Of a stretch of DNA of 64,000 nt, positions 34,364 through 44,733 are shown in pieces. The DNA is from Loktanella gaetbuli. Its GTDB lineage: Bacteria; Pseudomonadota; Alphaproteobacteria; Rhodobacterales; Rhodobacteraceae. Both the position numbers and the translations under genes were made by a program. Numbering within the stretch: position 1 is the stretch's first letter; each line of letters opens with the position of its first letter. Under the pieces are notes generated by a model. The model ran no database searches. It was not told where the DNA came from and worked only from the letters and a program-made list of their open reading frames with translations. The stretch is taken from contig NZ_JAJATZ010000001.1 of assembly GCF_020531945.1 (NCBI RefSeq), positions 496,001-560,000 of the forward strand. The letters are read 5' to 3'.

Positions 34364-34957
34364 ATGACAAAACAGGAAAACGCCCCACTGCTGGATACGC
34401 TTGACGCTGTTCGCGAGCAGACTGGCGGCAACAGCATCGCGCTTGGCCATGTGCTCGACCGGGTGCAGGAACGCGGCTATGGACCGCTGATCGCGCTTGT
34501 GTCCGCGTTCTGCATCCTGCCAACGGGCGCCATCCCGGGCGTGCCCGCCGTCGTGGGCATCATCCTGGTCCTGCAGGGCGTTCAGATGTTGGCCGGCAAG
34601 GATCGGCCGTGGTTCCCCGACATGATCGAGCGTTTTCAGTTGGACTGCGCGACGTTGAAAAAATCCGTCGACAAGGCGCGCCCCTGGGCAGAGCGGCTGG
34701 AAGGCATCATAGGCCCGCGCCTTGATCCGCTAACAAACGGACCGATTGCCACCCGTGCCATCGCGCTGTGCATCATCCTGTCAGGCTGTCTGATGGTGCC
34801 GCTGGGGTTCATTCCATTCGTGCCTGCGTTGCTTGGCTTGGCGACGCTGTTGCTGGGTGTCGGTGTCACGGCCCGGGACGGCGTGCTGGTCGGTCTTGGC
34901 TATGCAGCAAGTCTGGCCGGGGTCTATACCGGGTGGGTATCCCTGCCCGGAGGCTGA
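34364..34957 (+). CDS. exoD: ExoD family membrane protein
   Basis: 197 residues with about four membrane helices (roughly 40-60, 62-82, 125-150, 152-190). GYGPLIALVSAFCILPTGAIPGVP is the family block. ExoD in Rhizobium affects exopolysaccharide production and alkaline growth; its molecular role is unknown. The stop is followed two bases later by a GTG start, with GGAGG inside the end of this gene. Confidence 0.82.
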   Translation: MTKQENAPLLDTLDAVREQTGGNSIALGHVLDRVQERGYGPLIALVSAFCILPTGAIPGVPAVVGIILVLQGVQMLAGKDRPWFPDMIERFQLDCATLKKSVDKARPWAERLEGIIGPRLDPLTNGPIATRAIALCIILSGCLMVPLGFIPFVPALLGLATLLLGVGVTARDGVLVGLGYAASLAGVYTGWVSLPGG

Positions 34958-34958
34958 T

Positions 34959-35615
34959 GTGCCGCTGCAAAACCGCGTTCTACCGACCCAAGAGATCGTT
35001 GCAGACCCCGCGCGGGGCACACTGACCGGGAACCGCGGCATTCTGCATATCGCCGACGGCGTCATGGGCCGCGCCCGCTGGAAATCCAAGGCATGGATCT
35101 GCTGCACGCTTGATTGGCAGGGCCGCAGGCGTCAGCTGATGACCGGTCGCAAATGGACGGAACTGTTTTTTCTGGACGAGGCCACGGCATTGGCTGCGGG
35201 CCATCGCCCATGTGCCTATTGCAGGCGGGCCGATTATAACCGCTACCGCGATGCCTGGGCTACGGCTACGGGCGACAACCTGCGCGCCCCGCAGATGGAT
35301 AACGCGTTGCACACTGCCCGCATCGATCCCGCGACACGGGGGCAGGCCCGCATGAACGGCGCGCTTGCATCACTGCCCGACGGCACAATGATCGTGACCG
35401 GCGGTCAGCCTCATCTGATCTGGCAGGAAGCTCTCTGGCCCTATACGCCCGCAGGCTATCAGGGGCCGCGCAGCAAAAAGGGGGCAGAGGTGATCATCCT
35501 GACCCCTGCCCCCCATCTGGAGATTCTGCGCGCCGGATATGCTCCGGCGCTGCATCACACACTTATGACACCAGTTTGGCGTCCAAAGAGATCTCTGCCG
35601 TCAGCAGCTTGCTGA
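34959..35615 (+). CDS. Uncharacterised protein with Ada-like Cys module
   Basis: 218 residues from GTG at 34959, set by GGAGG (34950-34954). FFLDEATALAAGHRPCAYCRR at about 70-90 resembles the second half of the zinc-binding N-domain of Ada (ALAAGFRPCKRC), and Cys48-Cys49 sits about where Ada has its first pair. The rest (RGTLTGNRGILH; TARIDPATR) is a conserved alphaproteobacterial block of unknown role. No methyltransferase active site is present. The 3' end overlaps convergent osmC by 53 bases. Confidence 0.65.
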   Translation: MPLQNRVLPTQEIVADPARGTLTGNRGILHIADGVMGRARWKSKAWICCTLDWQGRRRQLMTGRKWTELFFLDEATALAAGHRPCAYCRRADYNRYRDAWATATGDNLRAPQMDNALHTARIDPATRGQARMNGALASLPDGTMIVTGGQPHLIWQEALWPYTPAGYQGPRSKKGAEVIILTPAPHLEILRAGYAPALHHTLMTPVWRPKRSLPSAAC

Positions 35616-35991
35616 TCGGGCAACCCGTCTCGGTTGCCTTGGCGATTTCCATGAATTCCGCTTCGGAAATGTCGGGGATCGTGGCCGTCACTTCGATATG
35701 CGCCTTGGTCACGGCAAAACCGCCGTCCTTTTGCTCGAGCGAAATCGTCGATTTCGCGTCGATATTGTCAGCAGTGAAACCCTTTTCACCCAAACCCATC
35801 GACAGCGCCATCGCGAAACAGGCTGCGTGGGCCGCACCGACCAGCTCTTCGGGGTTGGTGCCCTTGCCACCCTCGAACCGGGCGGTAAACCCGTAGGGAT
35901 GGTCGGTCAGCGCCGCCGTTTCCGTCGACACCTTGCCGATGCCGTCCTTGAGTGCGCCCTGCCAATTCGCTGTGCCATACTTCTTGATCAT
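35563..35991 (-). CDS. osmC: OsmC family peroxiredoxin
   Basis: 142 residues. The two redox cysteines are Cys58 (HAACFAMALS) and Cys124 (ETGCPISKLL). OsmC reduces organic hydroperoxides using lipoyl proteins or thiols. ATG at 35991 fits the family length and has GAAAGG upstream; a second ATG at 36000 is too close to that SD. The 540-codon frame running upstream over the helicase gene is not real. Diverges from the helicase gene. Confidence 0.9.
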   Translation of the reverse strand: MIKKYGTANWQGALKDGIGKVSTETAALTDHPYGFTARFEGGKGTNPEELVGAAHAACFAMALSMGLGEKGFTADNIDAKSTISLEQKDGGFAVTKAHIEVTATIPDISEAEFMEIAKATETGCPISKLLTAEISLDAKLVS

Positions 35992-36099
35992 CGTGATCAT
36001 CCTTTCATTAGGTTCACCAGATAACGCGCCGCAACCGCATGTGTTCCCCGAAAACCTTGACCCACACCGCACAAAGGCGTAACGCGACGCTATCAATAC

Positions 36100-36119
36100 G
36101 CCCGACAATCCGGTCGGGC
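36100..36119 (+). promoter_or_regulatory. Hairpin in the leader of the helicase gene
   Basis: GCCCGAC (36100-36106) and GTCGGGC (36113-36119) form a perfect 7-bp stem with AATCCG loop, 52 bases before the ATG at 36172. It lies in a 180-base gap between divergent genes. It could be part of a cold-responsive leader, since RhlE-type helicases are often cold-induced, but no direct sign of that is seen. Confidence 0.35.
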
Positions 36120-36171
36120 CTTGGCCGCGCAATACTGCGGCCCAACTAGCCGCCGCAGCGAAAGGCCCTTG

Positions 36172-37776
<1,605 letters not shown>

Positions 37777-37791
37777 GCCGCGCCTGATTTC

Positions 37792-37858
37792 GCCGATGTG
37801 ATCGCGCCCCCCTCGACGGGTGCGATCACATCGGCCACCTTGGCCGAAAACCAAGGTG
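37792..37858 (+). promoter_or_regulatory. Two-hairpin leader with a competing fold that covers the Shine-Dalgarno
   Basis: Hairpin A: GCCGATGTGATCGC (37792-37805) pairs fully with 37822-37835 and can extend inward to about 18 bp. Hairpin B: CACCTTGG (37836-37843) pairs with CCAAGGTG (37851-37858); its right arm holds AGGTG, the Shine-Dalgarno five bases from the ATG at 37864. A third stem, TCGGCCA (37831-37837) with TGGCCGA (37841-37847), excludes both A's last five pairs and B, and would expose the SD. No T run, so control of translation rather than termination is suggested. Confidence 0.55.
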
Positions 37859-37863
37859 TTATC

Positions 37864-38478
37864 ATGTTCAGACCATTCGTTGCGGCCTTGATTCTATGTG
37901 GTCAGGCAGCCGCCGCAGACATCTGCCAAAGCACGATCGAGGCGATCACCGTCCAGATCGACACGGAAACGCTGGCCGTGGCCCCGGCACCGACGACGCG
38001 GCGCGAACGTCTGCTGAACTTTCCGGCGCGGTCGTTCGATTTCATCACCCGTGATCAGCGCGCCTGCACCAGCCAAGAAGTCTTTGCCTTTCTAGCGCAG
38101 GTCGAAACGGTCGATGACAAATGTCTCAGCTACACCGATGCGGAAACGGGGTTTCTGCTGGTACCCGGCCCGCGCAATTTTCGCGGGCGCTGCAACGCCA
38201 GCACGGTCTGCACCAAGGTGAACGGCACCCGCGATGCGGTGGCGACTGCGACCGTCGCCATCACCGATGTCGCATTGGGGACGGGTGATTCAACCCTCAG
38301 CAAGGTCACGCATACAACCGGTGCCATGGTGCTGTCCGGGACAGGCGCAACCATCAGCGGCGCGCTGGGAAGTGCGGTCACAGGCGTGACGGCCGCAGTC
38401 GGTGCCCCAATCGCGCTGACCGCTGCCGCTGTCACAGCCGTGGCAGTGGGTGGCGCGATCTACATCTGCGCCGACTGA
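37864..38478 (+). CDS. Exported hypothetical protein
   Basis: 204 residues. Signal peptide MFRPFVAALILCGQAAA, cleaved near residue 17. The mature protein has six or so cysteines spread as likely disulfides (DICQS, RACTS, DKCLS, GRCNAS, VCTKV, IYICAD), and a Gly/Ala/Thr-rich C-terminal half with two weakly hydrophobic stretches. I do not recognise the family. The frame is open to GTG at 37798, but that start lies within the hairpins and has no SD. Function unknown. Confidence 0.65.
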   Translation: MFRPFVAALILCGQAAAADICQSTIEAITVQIDTETLAVAPAPTTRRERLLNFPARSFDFITRDQRACTSQEVFAFLAQVETVDDKCLSYTDAETGFLLVPGPRNFRGRCNASTVCTKVNGTRDAVATATVAITDVALGTGDSTLSKVTHTTGAMVLSGTGATISGALGSAVTGVTAAVGAPIALTAAAVTAVAVGGAIYICAD

Positions 38479-38484
38479 ATCAAA

Positions 38485-38515
38485 ACAGGCGCAGCCCACA
38501 TTGGGCCGCGCCTGT
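38485..38515. terminator. Bidirectional terminator between the exported protein gene and rnj
   Basis: ACAGGCGC (38485-38492) pairs with GCGCCTGT (38508-38515); after an A/C mismatch GCCC pairs with GGGC inside, loop about five bases. On the minus strand the stem is followed by TTTTG, so it serves rnj best. Confidence 0.75.
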
Positions 38516-38534
38516 CTTGCAAGCTAATGCTGCA

Positions 38535-40214
38535 TCAGTTCAGACGGCTGATGACCACGATGACTTCGGGTTTTTTGCCGATTTCGGCCTGCGCCGTCTT
38601 GCGCGCGATGGTTTTCAGCTCTTTTTCCAGTTTCACGTCGTCGGCCAGCGTCTTTTTGTTGGCGCGGTTGATGAACTGGGACAGGTCTTCTTCCATGATC
38701 TCGGCAAGGCTGGCATCGGACCGGCCATCCTCGGCCAGACCCGACAGTTCGACCCAAGGGTCGCCCAGCGATTCGTCGTTTTCGTCCAGGATCAACGTGA
38801 CCACGACCAGACCGTTCAGCGCCATGCGGATCCGGTCGCGCACAACGCCGTCCATGGCACCGACATGCGTGGCACCGTCCAGATAGGTGCGACCGGTTTC
38901 GATGTATTCTGCGACCTTGGGCTGGTTGCCTGACAGGTCCACCATCATGCCGTTCACCGCGACGATCCCCGGCAGACCGTGCAGGCCAGCGACCTTGACG
39001 TGTTCGCGCAGGTGACGGTGTTCGCCGTGCATCGGGATCAGGAACTGCGGCTTGATCAGCTGGTGCATGGTTTCCAGATCGGGACGGTTCGCGTGACCGG
39101 ACACGTGGTATTTGCCACCGTCGTCGTCCACGATGTCCACGCCCAGCTCTGACAGCTGGTTCATGATGCGGATGACACCCTTTTCGTTACCGGGAATCGT
39201 CTTGGACGAGAACAGGAACGTATCGCCCTCTTTCAGTGACAGACCCAGATAGCTGCCCTGGCTCAGTTGCGCGGATGCGGCGCGGCGTTCGCCCTGCGAT
39301 CCGGTGACCAGCAGCATCAGGTTTTCGCGCGGGATATTCTGCGCGTCCTCGGCACTGATGGTCGCGGGGAAATCGTGCAGCAGGTCGGTTTCCATCGCGG
39401 CCTGCGTCATACGCTGCATCGACCGGCCCAGCAGACAGACCGTGCGGCCCGCCTCTGTCGCGGCGGTGGCCAGCGTTTTCAGACGTGCGATGTTGGATGC
39501 AAAGGTCGTGGCGACGACCATGCCCTTGCAATCGCGCATCAGGTCAGTGATCGCAGGACCGATCGACATCTCAGACCGGCCGGGGTTCGGGCTGAAAATG
39601 TTGGTGCTGTCGCAGACCAGCGCCTTGACGCCGGGCTTGGCGATCTCTTCCCAAAGGGCGGTGTCAAAGGGGTCACCGACCACGGGTGTCATATCGACCT
39701 TGAAATCACCGGTGTGAACGATGCGGCCACCGTCGCTGTCGATCACCAGACCCGCGCTTTCGGGGATGGAATGGCTGATCGGCACATAGCCTACCGTGAA
39801 CGGCCCGCATTTCGTCACCGCAGGCCAGGCATCCACGACCTGCACGACGTTGTCGGGCAGACCGCGTTCCTGCAGCTTGCGGCGCGCAATGTTGGCGGTG
39901 AATTTGCGCGCATAGATCGGTGCGCCCAACTCTTCCCAGCACAGGCCGACGGCACCGACATGGTCTTCGTGGGCGTGGGTGATGAAAATGCCGTCGATCT
40001 GCGCCTTGCGTTCACGCAACCAGTCAATGTCGGCAAAGATCAGATCGACACCGGGCGTGCCGTCCATATCGGGAAATGTGACGCCAAGGTCGACGACGAT
40101 CAGTCGCTCCTTGCCGGGTTTGCCGTATCCGTAGACGTAGCAGTTCATACCGATTTCCCCTGCGCCACCCAGGGCGAGGTAAATCAGTCTGTCGTTTGCT
40201 TTTGCAGCACTCAT
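38535..40214 (-). CDS. rnj: Ribonuclease J
   Basis: 559 residues of the metallo-beta-lactamase/beta-CASP fold. The zinc motif HAHEDH is at 80-85. RNase J has 5'-3' exonuclease and endonuclease activities and processes rRNA and mRNA in alphaproteobacteria. Its start overlaps the coaX stop by four bases, so it is coupled to coaX. Order birA-coaX-rnj after nuoN is conserved in the group. Confidence 0.95.
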   Translation of the reverse strand: MSAAKANDRLIYLALGGAGEIGMNCYVYGYGKPGKERLIVVDLGVTFPDMDGTPGVDLIFADIDWLRERKAQIDGIFITHAHEDHVGAVGLCWEELGAPIYARKFTANIARRKLQERGLPDNVVQVVDAWPAVTKCGPFTVGYVPISHSIPESAGLVIDSDGGRIVHTGDFKVDMTPVVGDPFDTALWEEIAKPGVKALVCDSTNIFSPNPGRSEMSIGPAITDLMRDCKGMVVATTFASNIARLKTLATAATEAGRTVCLLGRSMQRMTQAAMETDLLHDFPATISAEDAQNIPRENLMLLVTGSQGERRAASAQLSQGSYLGLSLKEGDTFLFSSKTIPGNEKGVIRIMNQLSELGVDIVDDDGGKYHVSGHANRPDLETMHQLIKPQFLIPMHGEHRHLREHVKVAGLHGLPGIVAVNGMMVDLSGNQPKVAEYIETGRTYLDGATHVGAMDGVVRDRIRMALNGLVVVTLILDENDESLGDPWVELSGLAEDGRSDASLAEIMEEDLSQFINRANKKTLADDVKLEKELKTIARKTAQAEIGKKPEVIVVISRLN

Positions 40215-40984
40215 GTCGTGTCCTTGTTGTATCGGTGTATCACGGTCAAACCGTGCATCGTCAGGTCATCCTCGACCCGGTCAAATAGGGTGTCGCCTTG
40301 GGCGAATAGCGATGCGAGGCCGCCGGTTCCGATCACGGTCATCGGGCGTCCTCGTTCACTCTTAATTCTCTGCGTTATCTCTTTCACCAGCCCAATGTAA
40401 CCCCAGAACGCGCCGGACTGCATACAGGCCACGGTGTTGGTGCCGATCACGCGGTCGGGTTTGCTGACGTCCACATGGGGCAATGCAGCCGCTGCCATGT
40501 GAAACGCCTCCAGGCTGATGTTCACGCCGGGGGCGATGACACCACCGACGTAGGCGCCGTCGGTGTCGACCACATCCGCAGTGGTGGCCGTGCCGAAATC
40601 AATGACGATCAGGTCGCCACCGTGACGGTCGAACGCACCAACGGTATTGACCAACCGGTCCGGACCGACTGCGGTGCCCTGATCCACACGCGGGGCGACC
40701 GGCAGGCGGCATTCAGGTTTTCCCACCACCAGCGGGCGACAGTTGAAATAGCGATCCGCCAGCACACGCAGGTTGAAAACCACGCGCGGCACGGTCGAGC
40801 TGACGATGACATCGGTGATCGTCACGTCCAGATTGCGCACCTTCATCAAGGTAGACAGCCAGACGTAATACTGGTCCGCCGTGCGCTGCCATTCGGTCGA
40901 GGTGCGCCAGGTCGCCAAAAACGCACCGCCGTCCCAGATGGAAAAGGTCGTGTTGGTGTTTCCGCAATCAATCGTCAGCAGCAT
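40211..40984 (-). CDS. coaX: Type III pantothenate kinase
   Basis: 257 residues of the ASKHA fold, with DCGNTNTTFSIW near the N-terminus (ATP phosphate loop), DRLVNTVGAF and DFGTATTADVV. It phosphorylates pantothenate, the first step to coenzyme A; this type needs a monovalent cation and is not inhibited by CoA. Twelve bases from birA and overlapping rnj by four. Confidence 0.95.
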   Translation of the reverse strand: MLLTIDCGNTNTTFSIWDGGAFLATWRTSTEWQRTADQYYVWLSTLMKVRNLDVTITDVIVSSTVPRVVFNLRVLADRYFNCRPLVVGKPECRLPVAPRVDQGTAVGPDRLVNTVGAFDRHGGDLIVIDFGTATTADVVDTDGAYVGGVIAPGVNISLEAFHMAAAALPHVDVSKPDRVIGTNTVACMQSGAFWGYIGLVKEITQRIKSERGRPMTVIGTGGLASLFAQGDTLFDRVEDDLTMHGLTVIHRYNKDTT

Positions 40985-40996
40985 CGGCAGCGTTCC

Positions 40997-41758
40997 CTAG
41001 AAATAGATGTCCGCCGCCGGTATTGCCTGTGGCCCATCGGTGGTGATCAAGACCAGATTGCCATCGGCGTCGATGGTCTCGAACCGGCCTGTCAGCTCTG
41101 ACCGGGTGCTGCGTGCGGTGATGACCTCGCCCAGACGGGCGGCGTGGCGCAGCCAATCGGCGCGGATGATGTCAAAGCCGAACTCCCACAGCTTAGCCTC
41201 TTGAGTGGCGAAATCTGCGGCGAGCCGGGCAAGGAGCTGCATCGGATCGGTGGGCGTACCACCCTCGCCCGTCAGCGAAACGGGCGCAAAGGCTGCGTCG
41301 GTAATGCCGGGCGGCACATCCGACAGGTTCACGCCGATCCCGATGGACAACCAATCGACGTACGCGCCCGATCCAGCGGATTCCAACAGGATCCCCGCGA
41401 CCTTGCCCTCGTTCAGCAGCACGTCATTGGGCCATTTCAGCGACAGCTTGGTCCGGTCCACGGACATGGCCAGCGCCTCGAACAGGGCGTTGGCAGCCAT
41501 GAAGGATCGCAGGCCTGCCTGTTGCGGCGTGCAATTGGGTTTGTAGACGAGAGTGGCTGCAAAATTGCCGACAGGCGATTCCCAGGTGCGGCCCCGCCTG
41601 CCCCGCGATGCGGTCTGTGTATCTGCCACGACCCAGGTCGGTGCCGTCAGCGTCGGCGCAATGCGCGCCGCCTCGGCCATTGTGGAATCGACCGATTGCA
41701 GATGACGGCACAAAACCCCCTCTGGCCAGAGGGGGTTCTGGGTCGGATCAGTTGACAA
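40997..41758 (-). CDS. birA: Biotin-[acetyl-CoA-carboxylase] ligase
   Basis: 253 residues. SRGRRGRTW at about 51-59 is the biotinyl-AMP loop, KWPNDVLL the biotin-binding strand. It lacks the N-terminal winged helix of E. coli BirA, so is a ligase only, not a repressor. It attaches biotin to carboxylase subunits such as the one at the right edge of this window. Its start overlaps the nuoN stop by 11 bases; probably expressed from the nuo transcript. Confidence 0.93.
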   Translation of the reverse strand: MSTDPTQNPLWPEGVLCRHLQSVDSTMAEAARIAPTLTAPTWVVADTQTASRGRRGRTWESPVGNFAATLVYKPNCTPQQAGLRSFMAANALFEALAMSVDRTKLSLKWPNDVLLNEGKVAGILLESAGSGAYVDWLSIGIGVNLSDVPPGITDAAFAPVSLTGEGGTPTDPMQLLARLAADFATQEAKLWEFGFDIIRADWLRHAARLGEVITARSTRSELTGRFETIDADGNLVLITTDGPQAIPAADIYF

Positions 41759-43181
41759 GGGTGCCTGCAGCAGCAGCGGCCCAGGGTTCGATCCCGAACA
41801 GGTTCACGACGCCAAAGACCATGATCGCGGCCGATGCGATCAGGAACCCACCCAGCAGCGGCTGGGACGGCGCGTCCAGTGCCTCGGTTTCTTCGCCGAA
41901 GTACATGAAATAGACGATCCGCAGGTAGTAGAACGCGCTGATGACAGATGCGATCACGCCTGCGACAGCCAGCCAACCCAGGCCTGCATCCACAGCGGCA
42001 CGCAGCACGTAGAACTTGCCAAAGAAACCGACCAGTGGCGGCACACCCGCAAGGCTGAACATCAGCACCAGCATGGCAAGCGCACGGGTCGGATAGCGGG
42101 ACGCATACATCCGCAGGCTCTGGATGTCCGTCACCGGACGCCCGTCGCGTTCCATGCCAAGGATGAATGCAAAGGTCCCGATGTTCATCGTGACGTAGAT
42201 CGCCATGTAGATCAGCATTGCCTGCACGCCGAACGCAGTACCCGCCGCCAGACCCATCAGGGCAAACCCCATGTGGCTGATCGACGAATAGGCCATCAGA
42301 CGCTTGATATCGCGCTGACCGATGCCGGCGATTGCGCCCAGGAACATCGACACGACCGACAGGAAGGCCACGATCTGCTGCCAGTCGCCGGTCACGCCGC
42401 CGAAGGCGTCAAACATCACGCGGGCAAACAGGGCCATGGCCGCGACCTTGGGCGCGGTTGCGAAAAACGCGGTGATCGGTGTGGGCGAACCCTCGTAGAC
42501 GTCAGGCGTCCACATATGGAACGGCGCGGCCGAGACCTTGAACGCGAAACCGGCGATCAGGAACACCAGGCCGAACAGCAGACCCAGCGACACGTCATCC
42601 TGGACGGCGACGATGATGCCTTCGAACTGGGTGGTGCCCGCAAAACCGTAGGTCAGCGATGCACCATACAGCAGCAGGCCCGAGGACAGCGCGCCGAGCA
42701 CGAAATATTTCAGCCCGGCCTCGGTCGATTTGACGCTGTCCCGACGCAGGGACGCCACGACATACAGCGAGAGCGATTGCAGCTCGAGACCCATATAGAG
42801 GGTCATCAGGTCGTTGGCACTGACCATGACCATCATGCCGACAACAGCCAGCGACACCAGCACGGGATATTCGAATTTCAGCAGGTTGCGCTGTTCCATG
42901 TAGACCTTGGACATGACCAGAACCGCAGCCGCTGAAAGCAGGATCATGACCTTGGCCATGCGGGCGAACCCATCAGCCACGAACATGCCGTTGAACGCCG
43001 TCTGTGCCGCGCTGTCATCCATGCCGATCCAGAAGGCCAACACCACGAAAACCGCAGCCGTCACCCAGACCAGCAGGCCCGCCGCCGCGTCCTTGACCGT
43101 ATAGACCGCCGCCAGCAAAGCGCCGATGGCATAGAGCGCCAGGACGATTTCCGGCAGGGCGATGGAAATATCGGAACCCAT
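41748..43181 (-). CDS. nuoN: NADH-quinone oxidoreductase subunit N
   Basis: 477 residues, 14 predicted membrane helices. One of three antiporter-like subunits that pump protons in complex I; the conserved Lys/Glu residues are in helices such as SVKSTEAGLKYFVLGAL and GFAFKVSAAPFHMWTPDVYEG. Lies one base after nuoM on the minus strand. Last gene of the complex I set. Confidence 0.96.
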   Translation of the reverse strand: MGSDISIALPEIVLALYAIGALLAAVYTVKDAAAGLLVWVTAAVFVVLAFWIGMDDSAAQTAFNGMFVADGFARMAKVMILLSAAAVLVMSKVYMEQRNLLKFEYPVLVSLAVVGMMVMVSANDLMTLYMGLELQSLSLYVVASLRRDSVKSTEAGLKYFVLGALSSGLLLYGASLTYGFAGTTQFEGIIVAVQDDVSLGLLFGLVFLIAGFAFKVSAAPFHMWTPDVYEGSPTPITAFFATAPKVAAMALFARVMFDAFGGVTGDWQQIVAFLSVVSMFLGAIAGIGQRDIKRLMAYSSISHMGFALMGLAAGTAFGVQAMLIYMAIYVTMNIGTFAFILGMERDGRPVTDIQSLRMYASRYPTRALAMLVLMFSLAGVPPLVGFFGKFYVLRAAVDAGLGWLAVAGVIASVISAFYYLRIVYFMYFGEETEALDAPSQPLLGGFLIASAAIMVFGVVNLFGIEPWAAAAAGTLVN

Positions 43182-43182
43182 C

Positions 43183-44733
43183 TTAGTTCACCTCGCTTGC
43201 GGCGACGTCATTGGCGGCGTTGAACGCCGCCGTCGCGGATTCGTATTGATCGACCAGCGCAGTCACGCTTGGCCCGATGATGTCGGTCACCAGCACCGGA
43301 TAAACGCCCAGCAGCAGGGTCATCACGACCAGCGGTGCAAAAATCCAGCGTTCACGCACATTCATGTCCGTGATCGACTTCAGGCTTTCCTTGATCAGGT
43401 CGCCCATGACGACGCGGCGATACAGCCACAGCCCGTAGGACGCCGACAGGATCACGCCGGACGTGGCGACCAATGCCACCCAGGTGTTGACCTGGAACAC
43501 GCCCATCAGCGTCAGGAATTCCCCGACAAAACCCGAGGTGCCCGGCAGACCGACGTTCGCCATCGTAAAGAACATGAAGATCAGCGCATAGGCCGGCATC
43601 CGGTTCACCAGACCGCCGTAGGCATCGATCTCGCGGGTATGCATCCGGTCGTAGATCACGCCAACACAGAGAAACAGCGCGCCAGAGATGAACCCGTGGC
43701 TGATCATCTGGAAAATCGCACCGTCGATCCCCTGCTGGTTGACGGCAAAGATCCCCATCGTGACGTAACCCATGTGCGCGACCGACGAATAGGCGATCAG
43801 CTTTTTCATGTCCTGCTGCACGAGGGCGACCAGCGAGGTGTAGACGATCGCGATGGCCGACAGCCACAGCACCAGCGGCCCCATGACTTCGGACCCCACG
43901 GGGAACATCGGCAGGCTGAACCGCAGGAAACCGTAGCCACCCATTTTCAGCAGGATTGCCGCCAGCACGACCGAACCGGCCGTCGGGGCCTGCACGTGTG
44001 CGTCAGGCAACCAGGTGTGCACCGGCCACATCGGCATTTTCACCGCAAATGATGCAAAGAATGCCAGCCACATCAGCGTCTGCACACCGCCCACGATGTT
44101 GATGCCCAACAGGCTGAAACTTTCGGACGGGAATTCGGTCGTCATCAGTGTCGGAATGTCGGTGGTGCCAGCGATGCTGAACATCGACACCATCGCAACC
44201 AGCATCAGCACCGAGCCGAGGAAGGTGTAAAGGAAGAACTTGAACGAGGCATAGATGCGATCCTTGCCGCCCCAGATCCCGATGATCAGAAACATCGGGA
44301 TCAGGCCTGCCTCAAAGAAGAGGTAGAACAGGATCAGGTCCAGCGCCATGAACACGCCCAGCATCAGCGTTTCCAGCACGAGGAAGGCGATCATGTATTC
44401 CTTGACCCGCGTTTCCACGTTCCAGCAGGCCGCGATCACCAGCGGCATCAGGAATGTGGTCAGCATCACGAACAGCACCGAAATGCCGTCCACGCCCATC
44501 TTGTACTGCATCCCCAAGAGCCAGTCGGCCTGTTCGACCATCTGGAAACCGGTATCGCTGGGATCGAATTCCGCCAGGATGAACAGCGACACCAGGAACG
44601 ATGCCACGGTCGCGGCCAGGGCCACCCACTTGGCGTTGCGCTGTGCGGCAGCGTCATCGCCCCGCAGGAACAGCGCCAGGATCGCCGCACCGATCAGCGG
44701 GATAAAGGTGGTGAGCGAGAGTAGGTTGCCCAT
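43183..44733 (-). CDS. nuoM: NADH-quinone oxidoreductase subunit M
   Basis: 516 residues with about 14 membrane helices. The antiporter-like proton channel is marked by KMPMWPVHTWLPDAHVQAPT and LIAYSSVAHMGY. ATG at 44733 overlaps the nuoL stop by one base; the upstream extension to 44763 is not needed. Confidence 0.96.
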   Translation of the reverse strand: MGNLLSLTTFIPLIGAAILALFLRGDDAAAQRNAKWVALAATVASFLVSLFILAEFDPSDTGFQMVEQADWLLGMQYKMGVDGISVLFVMLTTFLMPLVIAACWNVETRVKEYMIAFLVLETLMLGVFMALDLILFYLFFEAGLIPMFLIIGIWGGKDRIYASFKFFLYTFLGSVLMLVAMVSMFSIAGTTDIPTLMTTEFPSESFSLLGINIVGGVQTLMWLAFFASFAVKMPMWPVHTWLPDAHVQAPTAGSVVLAAILLKMGGYGFLRFSLPMFPVGSEVMGPLVLWLSAIAIVYTSLVALVQQDMKKLIAYSSVAHMGYVTMGIFAVNQQGIDGAIFQMISHGFISGALFLCVGVIYDRMHTREIDAYGGLVNRMPAYALIFMFFTMANVGLPGTSGFVGEFLTLMGVFQVNTWVALVATSGVILSASYGLWLYRRVVMGDLIKESLKSITDMNVRERWIFAPLVVMTLLLGVYPVLVTDIIGPSVTALVDQYESATAAFNAANDVAASEVN

